Shown here piece after piece: positions 1 to 7,884 of a stretch of DNA of 64,000 nucleotides. A program made the translations under genes and the position numbers. Origin of the DNA: Candidatus Hydrogenedentota bacterium. GTDB lineage: Bacteria > Hydrogenedentota > Hydrogenedentia > Hydrogenedentales > SLHB01. The DNA is taken from contig JABWCD010000006.1 in NCBI GenBank assembly GCA_013359265.1, forward strand, positions 186,001 through 250,000. Reading direction: 5' to 3'. Position 1 is the stretch's first letter, and each line of letters starts with the position of its first letter. The notes under the pieces were generated by a model, which saw only the letters and a list, made by a program, of their open reading frames with translations, was not told the DNA's origin and did no database searches.

Positions 1-1775
1 TGATTGCCATGCAGAGCCGCATAAACGGCGGCCTGGGCGGCAATTACAGCATCGTGCAGGCCCTTCTGCTCGGGGGTGAACTCAACCGTCACTGTTTGGG
101 GCTTGCGTTGCGTGAATTCGCCGATATCTCGGCGCAGGGTGCGGTTCATTAGGCCGGACAAGGTATGCAACTGCTCGATGCCGCGGATGGCCTGGATGCG
201 GTCGGCTCTATCATCCCCGGCGCCAGCGAGAAAATCGAAGACTTCCTGGAAACGGGGATCATTCCGGAGCACCGATTGCCCCCAGAGCGTTCCGGCAGCC
301 TCCATCAGGGCCTTACGCGCTTCGTCTGCCCAGTCGGGATCGCCCCTGCGTGCGGAGAGGGCTGCGCTGTTTATGAAGACGTTCGGTTCAGTAATGGCTC
401 CGTAACTGGCCTCGTCGATTATAATGTCCGGTCGCAGCGTGTTGAGCAGCACAAACAGGTCGCGATCACTCATTTGAATCGGCGTGGCTGTGAGAAAGAC
501 AACAGCCTCAGCGTTCTCGCAGAAGAATCGAATGGCTTGATGGCGCTGGGTGTTTGTATTCCGGATGTGATGGGCCTCGTCGACAATCACAAGGTCGAAT
601 TGAGGTGGCGGATCAAGTTGGAGCAGACCCTTCTGACGTCTACCGTTCCCGTGCAGAATTTCATCGGTAAGGAGCGAGAATGGGATGATGGCCTTTTCAT
701 ATCGCTGGGGCCATTCGCCGTCGAGGTCCATTTCGGAAATACAATGCCGAAGTTTGGGGCCGTCTAGATGTTCGAAGCGCTCATCGAAGCGTTTCATTTC
801 CCTACGCCATTTCTCCTCAGTAACGAGAGGTCGGGGACACACAATTAGCACACGCCTGATATCGCGGCGCGCCTGGAGTTCGCGAAGAATCAACCCGGCC
901 TCGATCGTTTTCCCGACGCCGACGCTATCCGCAATAAGCAAACGTGGCCGGTCGGAGCGGATGAACTTCAGCACGGGGCGAAACTGGTAAGGAATCAGCT
1001 CGATACGAGCGGCATGGAGCGAATACAGGTTTGACATGCCGGGGTGCAAGAGTTGCAGGGCGGTGAGGCGGGCATGGAACTCAGCTAGGGATACCGCACA
1101 GACGCCGTCCTCGGATGCCTCCATTGGAACGAGTTGGCTTTCGTAATATGACGCTCTTTTCCCGTCATGGAAAACTTGATATCGGGTTTCGCGATCACTG
1201 ACATGGACCGCCACCACAGCACCAGAAATTGAGGGATTCGCTTGGAGCCGTACTACGTCGCCAACTTGAAACTTTGAACTGGGTATAGTCGGTGGCGTAG
1301 CTCCTGCCGCATTGGAATCTGCTACATTTCGATTCGGATTTTCCAAAAACGTCGCTAGCTCCCGAGCTACGGAATCTACGAGTTGGGAATTCGGGCACAG
1401 TAATTGGAGAAAACGATGCAACGTATCCAGATCGCGGTAAACATCTTCTCGCAGCGGGCTGGCCGCCTGGGCGTGGGCCCACCGGTTCCTGACCGTTTGC
1501 ATTTCCTTGACGAAGTTTCGACCTTCTTTCGGCCAGTTATGGGCATTCGATAACTCGAACCAATTCTGGTCAATGATTCGGAGAAGAGCAGCGAGGTCAA
1601 GTTGATCCAGTTGAGTGATACCTCGCCTTTGCACTTGTTGTTGCTGCTGAAACGACAGTTTGCTCACAACGCAACGCTGCCACCAGTTTTGCTCGAGTGG
1701 AGGCAGGATTCTCTGCAGTGCAGCGCAAACTGCCACAGTCGTCTCTCCTAACAATTTGGGCATGTCAGTGGACAT
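1..1775 (-). CDS. SNF2-family helicase with N-terminal Swt1-like HEPN domain (3' part beyond window)
   Basis: Open frame read from ATG at 1775 through the left edge, at least 591 codons without a stop; AAGGAG lies six bases upstream of the ATG. Residues about 1-120 are helical and contain RNRWAH (96-101), the R-x4-H signature of HEPN ribonuclease folds of the Swt1 type. A basic linker with an SH3-like stretch (about 155-205) follows. The SF2 core begins with Walker A SVGVGKT (K289), then DEAH (399-402) and LTATP (about 427), as in RapA/HepA-like SNF2 proteins. HEPN-helicase fusions of this kind are common in phage-defence islands. The C-terminal helicase lobe is not in the window, so the exact system (DISARM-like, Zorya-like or stand-alone) cannot be named. 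Confidence 0.85.
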   Translation of the reverse strand, partial: MSTDMPKLLGETTVAVCAALQRILPPLEQNWWQRCVVSKLSFQQQQQVQRRGITQLDQLDLAALLRIIDQNWFELSNAHNWPKEGRNFVKEMQTVRNRWAHAQAASPLREDVYRDLDTLHRFLQLLCPNSQLVDSVARELATFLENPNRNVADSNAAGATPPTIPSSKFQVGDVVRLQANPSISGAVVAVHVSDRETRYQVFHDGKRASYYESQLVPMEASEDGVCAVSLAEFHARLTALQLLHPGMSNLYSLHAARIELIPYQFRPVLKFIRSDRPRLLIADSVGVGKTIEAGLILRELQARRDIRRVLIVCPRPLVTEEKWRREMKRFDERFEHLDGPKLRHCISEMDLDGEWPQRYEKAIIPFSLLTDEILHGNGRRQKGLLQLDPPPQFDLVIVDEAHHIRNTNTQRHQAIRFFCENAEAVVFLTATPIQMSDRDLFVLLNTLRPDIIIDEASYGAITEPNVFINSAALSARRGDPDWADEARKALMEAAGTLWGQSVLRNDPRFQEVFDFLAGAGDDRADRIQAIRGIEQLHTLSGLMNRTLRRDIGEFTQRKPQTVTVEFTPEQKGLHDAVIAAQAAVYAALHGN

Positions 1776-2622
1776 ACCAACTCCTTTCGAGCTCCGCTTA
1801 TCAGAAGACTGCTAAGGCTCTGGAATACTCACTCGCGAAGATATTCAAGCGCGCGCCGCCCATTTTCATCTGCGTACGGAGCGCAAGGCCCATGAGCTAC
1901 GCATTGTTACAATGCTCCACCTTCGGCTAACACGCGGCTACCGAGATCTTGACAGCAGAAATTATCGCTCTCAACCGCGTGTAGGGCAGAATCTGGAACA
2001 CATGTAATCGTTGCCGCTTAGTTCCCCACAGATATCAAGTCTGCTCGGTAACGCGAATGGGGTCGTACAAATTGCCAAAGCCGTGAATACCGAGAATGAT
2101 CTTAGCGCCTTTCAATCTGCACGTGCCTTCCCGCCGTCTCCCTCATTACCCATGCTAGAGATACCTTTTTCTTCCGACAGAGCGCCATACTATCCGGTGG
2201 AGATCCGGAGGAAAGGCAGTGGCGCCCGCACCAGCGTCTCCTTCCTTCTTGACTTGACCTTCTCCATATTGCTTCTACCTAGGCGGTTTCATCACTTTAC
2301 ACCGATTCGGCGCGCATCGGCAAAAATTTCCGTCCTAGTATCGTGACGAGATTGAGCCCCTCGCTGGGCCATGGTTCATTTTCCTTCCGAGCAATCGGGT
2401 CCAGTGCTCCTCACGACATACACCTCTCGATAGTGCTGTAAAGGATGGAGATTCCAAGAGATCGCAAGGAGTGCCCGAGCCAGCCAAGGTTTGGACAGGT
2501 CTTTGAATGGACAAGTGGCGAATTGGGGCTGGACTCATGACTGTCAGCAGCTATATGAAGTGGCCTAAGCTCTCGCTTCGGCCCAATACACTTGAAAGAA
2601 TCTGACTGGAGGAACTCGGTAA
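1776..2622. other. Intergenic region of the island, no supportable gene
   Basis: About 850 bases between the divergent helicase gene and the PQPPMGYW-protein gene. Short open frames exist on both strands, but none has a recognisable domain, a ribosome binding site and coding-like composition together. It must contain promoters for both flanking genes. It may also contain decayed coding sequence from earlier island rearrangements, but I see no clear fragment. Confidence 0.5.
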
Positions 2623-3795
2623 ATGAAAACCAGAGAATGGCGAATGACTCGTCAAGAATTCTACGCGCAGCTATGGAGCAAGCCATTGAAGGTCCTGGAA
2701 AAAGAGCTTGGGATCTGGCACGGCCAGATGCTGGACATAATTGGGGACTACAAGATTCCTCAACCGCCGATGGGATACTGGATGAAGGTCCAACATGGAA
2801 AGTCAGTTCGCAAGCCGCCATTGGAACCACTTCCCGGCAAAGAGGAAATCGTACTGAATCTTTACGTGCCGGATGAACGTCCGTACGACGAGCAGCAAAA
2901 GCAGCAAGCCGAGGACTTGCTCGCAAATGAATCGAGTCCAGAAAAACGCATCGTCGTGCCCAATGAATTGACGGACGCTCATCCATTGGTTGTGAGGGCG
3001 GAACGGAGCCTTCGAAATGCGAGTACGAACGAGCGACAACTTTTAATTCCGTCCGCACAGAATTGCCTTGATATTCGTGTGTCGAAGGAAGCCTTGCCTC
3101 GTGCATTACGGATTGTGGATGCACTGATCAAAGCGCTTGAAGCCCGAGGAATTTCCGTCGAGCTTACAGGAGAGCAAGACATTCCGACGCGGGTCGTCGT
3201 CTTAGGAGAGACATTTGGGATAGGCCTTGAGGAAAAGGCGGATCGGCGGGAAAAGGAACTAACGCCCCAGCAGAAGAAAGAGAAGGAGCGACGTCCGTGG
3301 ATGTATAGCAGGCAAGAATACACGTATCATCCGAACGGTCTATTTGTTCTCAGCATTAAGGAAGGGCGGACGGGCTACGGACGCCAGAACTGGTCAGATG
3401 GAAAGGTGCAGCGGATCGAAAACCTTCTAAACAAGTTCGTCTGTGCGTTGTATAATTCTGCGGTCACCACTCGTTCGGACCGGATACAGCGGGAAATTGA
3501 CGAAGCGAAGCGACTTGAGAGACAGCGGCGGAATGAAGAGTTGCGGCGACTGCAGCAGATTGAACGTACACGACTCGAGAACCTGGAGAAGCACGCCGAA
3601 TTGTGGAAGCATAGCCAAGTGATTAGAGCGTATGTTGCCGCCGTCCAGGAGCGGGCCGACAAAGAGACGTTTGCATACGGAGACCTTCCGGTGACGGAAT
3701 GGATAGACTGGGCGCTTCAGCAGGCTGATCGCCTTGACCCACTCTGCGTGAGCCCTTACTCCGTGCTTGACGAGAAGGTGGACTCGTGGTGGTGA
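2623..3795 (+). CDS. Uncharacterised protein with N-terminal HTH-like segment and PQPPMGYW motif
   Basis: 390 residues from an ATG preceded by GGAGGAA. The N-terminus (residues about 7-60) pairs a helical, HTH-like stretch (EFYAQLWSKPLKVLEKELGI) with IPQPPMGYW followed by a lysine-rich segment. This arrangement is familiar from a widespread family of hypothetical proteins, usually written PRPPRGYW, found in variable genome regions. The middle carries an alpha/beta segment. Residues about 285-345 form a long charged, probably coiled-coil helix rich in Arg, Glu and Lys, and the C-terminus ends in two tryptophans. No enzymatic motif is visible. The gene is island cargo lying between the helicase and the integration genes. 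I infer a DNA-binding or defence-accessory role only weakly. Confidence 0.8.
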   Translation: MKTREWRMTRQEFYAQLWSKPLKVLEKELGIWHGQMLDIIGDYKIPQPPMGYWMKVQHGKSVRKPPLEPLPGKEEIVLNLYVPDERPYDEQQKQQAEDLLANESSPEKRIVVPNELTDAHPLVVRAERSLRNASTNERQLLIPSAQNCLDIRVSKEALPRALRIVDALIKALEARGISVELTGEQDIPTRVVVLGETFGIGLEEKADRREKELTPQQKKEKERRPWMYSRQEYTYHPNGLFVLSIKEGRTGYGRQNWSDGKVQRIENLLNKFVCALYNSAVTTRSDRIQREIDEAKRLERQRRNEELRRLQQIERTRLENLEKHAELWKHSQVIRAYVAAVQERADKETFAYGDLPVTEWIDWALQQADRLDPLCVSPYSVLDEKVDSWW

Positions 3796-3867
3796 TTACA
3801 CAATGCCACCTGAGTCTGTGTAGGTGTCAAGAACGACGTAGTGAACAAGATTTCCTGCCCCCAGAGG

Positions 3868-4097
3868 TGATACTTAATTTGATACTTACGAATTGACGAC
3901 CATGGTGAAAATGGTTAAGATGGGAAGGTGGTGAGGAGCGAGCGTATCTCGCTCAGTTGTCGTAAGTTATAGATTTTGTAAGTACTTGCGGAGACTTGGG
4001 TTAAGACTCTCATAACCCAAAGGTTGCGCCAACCTTAACCTCTTCGATCACGGTAATTTACACAAGCCAACGACCTGCTGCTGATACTTGAATTGAC
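3868..4097. repeat. Three TGATACTT motifs, two extended by GAATTGAC
   Basis: TGATACTT occurs at 3868-3875, 3880-3887 and 4082-4089. The second and third copies are followed, directly or after two bases, by GAATTGAC (3890-3897 and 4090-4097). The last copy runs into the TTG start of the excisionase-like gene at 4093. Spaced repeats ahead of a small HTH gene in an integrative element suggest binding sites for that protein or the recombinase, but this is inference. Confidence 0.5.
3936..4036. other. Three consecutive perfect hairpins, non-coding
   Basis: Three inverted repeats follow within 101 bases: GAGCGAG/CTCGCTC (3936-3954, 5-base loop), TTGGGTTA/TAACCCAA (3996-4020, 9-base loop) and AAGGTTG/CAACCTT (4020-4036, 3-base loop). 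None is followed by a long T run on the + strand, so a simple terminator explains them poorly. They sit between the repeats described at 3868-4097, directly before the excisionase-like gene. A structured RNA, an operator array or a recombination-associated region are all possible. Confidence 0.5.
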
Positions 4098-4329
4098 ACA
4101 CACGAAGAAAGCCCCTTCGAGTTCCGACTCGCCATATATTTCCCCCAAGCAATTGGCCGCGCGGTGGTGTTGTTCTCGCTCCACAGTCGATCGTGTTACG
4201 GCACGACACGAATTCACTCGAGTGTGCCTCGGCGAAGGAAAGAACGGCATCGTCCGCTTTCTTGTCGAAGAAGTTGAGCAGTTTGAACAATCGCGAACAG
4301 TGCCAAGGACGGCTCGGCGCTCCAGATAG
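4093..4329 (+). CDS. Excisionase-like small HTH DNA-binding protein
   Basis: 78 residues from a TTG start; no ATG and no strong ribosome binding site were seen, so the start is uncertain. Residues about 16-60 fit the winged-HTH excisionase/MerR-like pattern: YISPKQLAARWCCSRSTVDR, then a basic turn and VRFLVEEVEQFEQ. Such proteins act as recombination directionality factors or repressors in integrative elements. Its place in the same island as a serine recombinase, next to repeated motifs and hairpins, supports a role in excision or control of the element. The two adjacent cysteines in the HTH turn are unusual but not disqualifying. Confidence 0.7.
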   Translation: MTHTKKAPSSSDSPYISPKQLAARWCCSRSTVDRVTARHEFTRVCLGEGKNGIVRFLVEEVEQFEQSRTVPRTARRSR

Positions 4330-4577
4330 CTCTGTTTCCGCCCGTCTCTTCCTTTGTTCGCATTTACTCATTTCCGCGCGCATGCCGGATCGAAGACAAA
4401 TCAACGGCCCAAAGCAGGCTGTCATCGGTTAAGCCCACGCTACCCAGAATGGTGCCGAAATCATCCCATCCTCAAATGGCGTCGAGCCAATCGCCGAGGG
4501 TTTGTAATCCCTGAAACCTATTGTCGTCTTCCGCCGCTCATTCAGCGCGGAGGTCGAATCTACCGGAGTCGAATAAG

Positions 4578-4991
4578 ATGCTTGATGATCGAACGCCGCC
4601 AGAGCATGTAGGAGAGTCCGAGCCTCCGCTTAGGTTGACTCGTGGCGCCGTCTTGGATGACGGATTCCTTGACGAGGTCGGCAGACGTTTCGACCCAAGC
4701 CTAGACACCAGATTTCATCCGGATTCAGGTGACCGTTTCCTACTGTCTTCCCGTGATGAATTTATGCCGGGGCTTGGCGACCAATTCCGGGCCGGACTGT
4801 GCGACGCTTTCCAGCCGAATTCCGGCGATGGTTTTCTACCGGACCCGCATGACGGTTTTGCCCCAGATCCACATGATGGGTTTATTCGTGGCCCTGGCGA
4901 TGCTTTTCGGCCGTCCCGGGGCGACGCTTTTCTTTCGGATCCGCGCGATCGATTCTCGCCTGGCCCTGGTGACGCATTTCCGCCAGCCTAA
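4578..4991 (+). CDS. Octapeptide-repeat protein, Phe every eighth residue
   Basis: 137 residues from ATG 4578, preceded by GGAG nine bases upstream; the frame is also open back to a TTG at 4521. From residue 30 to 134 a phenylalanine occurs at every eighth position (30, 38, 46 and so on to 134: 14 Phe, 13 exact periods), and Asp stands two residues before nearly every Phe. The consensus is GDxFxPxx with variable Pro, Gly and Arg. Phe and Asp codons alternate between TTT/TTC and GAT/GAC and neighbouring bases differ, so the periodicity is kept at protein level. No signal peptide or transmembrane segment is seen. I do not recognise the family. It could be a solenoid-like or extended multivalent binding protein. 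Confidence 0.6.
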   Translation: MLDDRTPPEHVGESEPPLRLTRGAVLDDGFLDEVGRRFDPSLDTRFHPDSGDRFLLSSRDEFMPGLGDQFRAGLCDAFQPNSGDGFLPDPHDGFAPDPHDGFIRGPGDAFRPSRGDAFLSDPRDRFSPGPGDAFPPA

Positions 4992-5180
4992 TTTGGCTGC
5001 TTTCCCTTGGTGTATCTTCAATAGACTCAAGTCGGCGTGATGGGGGCTCGAATCCCAAAAGCTCAAGAATGGAAGGACGCAACAACCTAAAATGTGCGCC
5101 CGATAGAAGACTTCCGCAAGGACCGGCGTACGTGACTCTGGCGTACGTGACGCCTTCTTCGTCAGAGCCTGACCCACCCG

Positions 5181-5438
5181 CTACTGCTGATCTTCGGACT
5201 TACACGCCACATTTGGGCGCCCCGCCAATCTCCAGAACACATCCGCGCATCGCTGAGTCGTCCGCAATTGGGAGAGTTCTCGTAGCCTACGCTCAGACAA
5301 CCGCCTGATTGATTTCTTGTCTTCTAAACCCAAAAGGTAGGTTTGTACTTCGACCGGCAACGCGAGCAGATTCATGATTTGGGTGACACGTGCGCGGCTC
5401 ATGGCGTACCGTTTGGCGATGTCGGCGTAGTTGTTCAC
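5181..5438 (-). CDS. KorB/ParB-like HTH protein (start uncertain or 5'-truncated)
   Basis: 85 residues from GTG 5438. The core DIAKRYAMSRARVTQIMNLL followed by LPVEVQTYLLGLE is the HTH pattern of small ParB/KorB-like proteins that often lie next to serine recombinases. The matching frame stays open upstream to about 5605 and encodes FHPIHLAIEFKKLIEQE, which also matches the usual N-terminal part of this family. No ATG, GTG or TTG is available in that extension. The annotated GTG may therefore begin inside the domain, and the true protein may use a rare start or have lost its beginning. It lies divergent from the recombinase pair and may regulate it. Confidence 0.6.
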   Translation of the reverse strand: MNNYADIAKRYAMSRARVTQIMNLLALPVEVQTYLLGLEDKKSIRRLSERRLRELSQLRTTQRCADVFWRLAGRPNVACKSEDQQ

Positions 5439-5673
5439 CAGTTCTTGCTCGATGAGTTTTTTGAACTCTATGGCGAGATGGATTGGATGAAATGCTGGTT
5501 CAGAATCGGTTTGTAAGTCACTATCTTCTTTGGGCTTGCTGAGGAAGACGAATGAACTTGTCCAGTTCTCGCATATGGTCGGGATAGGGAGCCGTGTGTG
5601 ACTCTATGCGAGAACTCTGTCTGCCCAAAAGGTCTATCTGTTGCTTGGGCTGGTACCATACGCGACCAGAATG

Positions 5674-5703
5674 TTGCTTAATTTATCTGACCTTGGTTAT
5701 CAT
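5674..5703 (+). promoter_or_regulatory. Possible promoter for the recombinase pair
   Basis: TTGCTT (5674-5679) and TATCAT (5698-5703) are separated by 18 bases in AT-rich sequence, with the ATG of the HTH-Recombinase gene only seven bases further. If used, the transcript would be almost leaderless, which fits the absence of a ribosome binding site before that ATG. This is pattern matching only. Confidence 0.3.
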
Positions 5704-5710
5704 AAAACGT

Positions 5711-6289
5711 ATGGAACTCCAGACCTTCACCGTTCGGGAAGTAGCCGAGCGCCTCGGCGTGGCAGAACCCACAGTATATTACTGGGTTGCCAACGGGATG
5801 TTGGGACATAAACGGAAGTCGAGGCGAATCCTCTTCACCGATTCCGATCTTGACGATTTCGCGCGATCACATTCTGCTCCACGTCCACGAATTAGACGAG
5901 GCGAACCTGTAAACGTCGTGAATCCCTGTCGACGCGGCCCTCTCGGGTATGCAATCGTTAAAAACCAAATTCATTTGGTTCCGGATGAGGCGAGGCTGGT
6001 CCGCTTCGTCTACGACGTTTACGCCTTGTCGGGCGACATACACACGGTTCTGCAATTCCTAAACACTCGATCCATGTTTCCTGCGGAACACTCTCCATGG
6101 AACAGAGAACTCCTTTACTCTGTGCTTTCAAACCCGATTTACAGGGGCTGGCTTCCCAAAACCAAACGTAAGGAACTTGCGACCAAGTTAGATTTCAGGC
6201 GTGCAGTCTTCCAGCCAATTGTGAGTCGCGAATTATACTCCCGAGTGCGAACCCTGCTCGCCCGGGAGCAACGGAGGGATGAATCGTGA
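5711..6289 (+). CDS. HTH plus Recombinase-domain protein lacking the resolvase catalytic domain
   Basis: 192 residues from ATG 5711; an upstream in-frame extension to 5594 has no domain match and is left out. Residues 5-52 form a MerR/excisionase HTH (FTVREVAERLGVAEPTVYYW, then a basic wing and LFTDSDLDDF). Residues about 73-185 match the Recombinase domain of large serine recombinases: GPLGYAIVKNQIHLVPDEAR, a long helical part, then LLYSVLSNPIYRGWL and a closing helix. The N-terminal resolvase domain with its catalytic serine is absent. The gene overlaps the downstream recombinase by four bases (GTGA), indicating translational coupling. I infer an accessory or directionality factor that binds att DNA or the partner recombinase. 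Confidence 0.8.
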   Translation: MELQTFTVREVAERLGVAEPTVYYWVANGMLGHKRKSRRILFTDSDLDDFARSHSAPRPRIRRGEPVNVVNPCRRGPLGYAIVKNQIHLVPDEARLVRFVYDVYALSGDIHTVLQFLNTRSMFPAEHSPWNRELLYSVLSNPIYRGWLPKTKRKELATKLDFRRAVFQPIVSRELYSRVRTLLAREQRRDES

Positions 6290-7884
6290 AATCGTGCGGC
6301 TTGTATGTGCGTGTCTCCACAGACATGCAGGCGCAGGTAAGAGATGGCTCACTCGACACACAAGAAGACAAACTTCGCGCTTATGTCAAGCTCCGGGATT
6401 CGTCGAAGGAGAGCTGGCAGGTCACCGAGGTGTATCGTGAAGAGGGCCGCTCCGGAGCGGATGATACTCGACCACAGTACACGCGGCTACTTCACGACGC
6501 TCAGAGCGGCCGAATAAACGTCGTCCTGTGTACAAAACTAGACCGGTTTTCTCGCTCGCTTTTGGATTTCTACAAGGCATACGAGCAATTTCAAGCGAAG
6601 GACGTAGATTTTGTCACGCTTGAAGAGAACTTCGACACTTCGACGCCTGCCGGTCGTGCGATGCTAAAGATCGCACTCGTTTTCGCCGAACTCGAGCGAG
6701 AGCAGACATCAAAGCGCACAAAAGACAAAATGGAGTGGCGTGCCCAACAAGGACTCTGGAACGGTGGCCAGGTACTGGGTTACGACGTCGACCCTGATGA
6801 TCACGGCACTCTGAAAGTAAACGCGGAAGAATCCCAGATTGTACAGCTCATTTTCAACACGTATCTAGAGACTCACTCATACTTAAAGACGGCAAAGGTC
6901 ATCAACGAGAAGGGAATTCGCTCAAAGCAATTTCACTCACGGCGGGGAAACCTTCGTGGTGGGAATAATTTCCAGGACACCACTATCGGACATGTCCTTC
7001 GAAATCCAGTGTACGTTGGCAAGGTCACACACAACGGTGTGATCTATGAGGGAAAACACGAAGGAATAATTCCACTTCCTTTGTGGGAAGAGGTGCAAGA
7101 ATGCATTAGGCTGTACGGTCCTAAGCGGAATGGCAGCCGGCGACACCGAATGCACGTCTTCCTCTTGGAGGGGCTTGTCGAATGTGGTTGGTGTGGCGCC
7201 GCAATGACTCCAAAATTCGCCCATGGTCAGAATAAGAAGCGTTATTTCTACTACCAATGCTCTCGAAATGACCATCGGGGGAAAGATGGATGCAAGATGA
7301 AGTACGTGCCTGCAGAACCACTTGAACGCCTCGTGTCTGAGCGTATAAAGGAAATCGCAACCGACGACAACTTGCTCGATGAAATTGTCCAAGAGGCAAA
7401 CGAAACGTCGAAAACCGAGCGAGACGAAATCGCGAGGAAACGAAAGCTGCTGAGCAGGCAACTCGCCGAAGTGAAGCAGACGATCAACAATTGGTTAGAC
7501 CTAATCGGCAACGGCACGGCCAAGAAAACTGGCGCAGTCACGACGTTGCTGGAGCGGATTGGAGAGGGCGAGAAGCGGCGGAAGGAACTTGAACAAGGAT
7601 TGATGGAGCTGGGTCTCCAGGAAGGGGAACTCAAGAAGAAGATTCTTGACGCCGAGATTATGCGGGACTCCCTAGCTAGGTTTCGAGACCTTTTTGACGA
7701 GGCTCAGGAGGAGGAGAAGAAGTTCCTGCTCCAGTTGATGATAGCCCGGATCATCTGGACGCCCGAGGAAATAAAGATCGCCCTGTACGATCGTCCGACC
7801 GAGACAGGGCGACTATCTAGTAACCCCAGCGTTAACCGCGAAAGCGATATTTCGCTGGAGATCGGTAACTGGCTCCGCGAGTAG
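6286..7884 (+). CDS. Large serine recombinase (integrase)
   Basis: 532 residues from GTG 6286. The resolvase domain opens with LYVRVST (nucleophile Ser11) and contains TKLDRFSRS and the ELEREQTSKRTKDKM E-helix. The Recombinase domain spans about 160-275 (LGYDVDPDDHG, IGHVLRNPVYVGKV). A zinc ribbon follows with CGWC and two further cysteines (about 305-345), then a long coiled coil typical of large serine integrases. It is probably the enzyme that inserts and, with a partner, excises the island. The last codons (Trp-Leu-Arg-Glu-stop) are written in the complement of the 3' end of tRNA-Asn, so the gene's terminus lies at the probable attachment site. It is coupled to the preceding HTH-Recombinase gene. 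Confidence 0.93.
   Translation: MKSCGLYVRVSTDMQAQVRDGSLDTQEDKLRAYVKLRDSSKESWQVTEVYREEGRSGADDTRPQYTRLLHDAQSGRINVVLCTKLDRFSRSLLDFYKAYEQFQAKDVDFVTLEENFDTSTPAGRAMLKIALVFAELEREQTSKRTKDKMEWRAQQGLWNGGQVLGYDVDPDDHGTLKVNAEESQIVQLIFNTYLETHSYLKTAKVINEKGIRSKQFHSRRGNLRGGNNFQDTTIGHVLRNPVYVGKVTHNGVIYEGKHEGIIPLPLWEEVQECIRLYGPKRNGSRRHRMHVFLLEGLVECGWCGAAMTPKFAHGQNKKRYFYYQCSRNDHRGKDGCKMKYVPAEPLERLVSERIKEIATDDNLLDEIVQEANETSKTERDEIARKRKLLSRQLAEVKQTINNWLDLIGNGTAKKTGAVTTLLERIGEGEKRRKELEQGLMELGLQEGELKKKILDAEIMRDSLARFRDLFDEAQEEEKKFLLQLMIARIIWTPEEIKIALYDRPTETGRLSSNPSVNRESDISLEIGNWLRE

Noticed and set aside
165-767. 200-residue frame on the + strand
   Set aside because: It is antisense to the helicase gene, whose motifs (SVGVGKT, DEAH, LTATP) are in the opposite strand.
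2011-2346. 111-residue frame on the + strand in the island gap
   Set aside because: No domain, no ribosome binding site and a composition rich in Ser/Pro/Arg typical of chance frames.
4665-4979. 24-base periodicity as a possible CRISPR array
   Set aside because: Units are not conserved at DNA level and run without spacers; the period is a protein pattern (Phe every eight residues).
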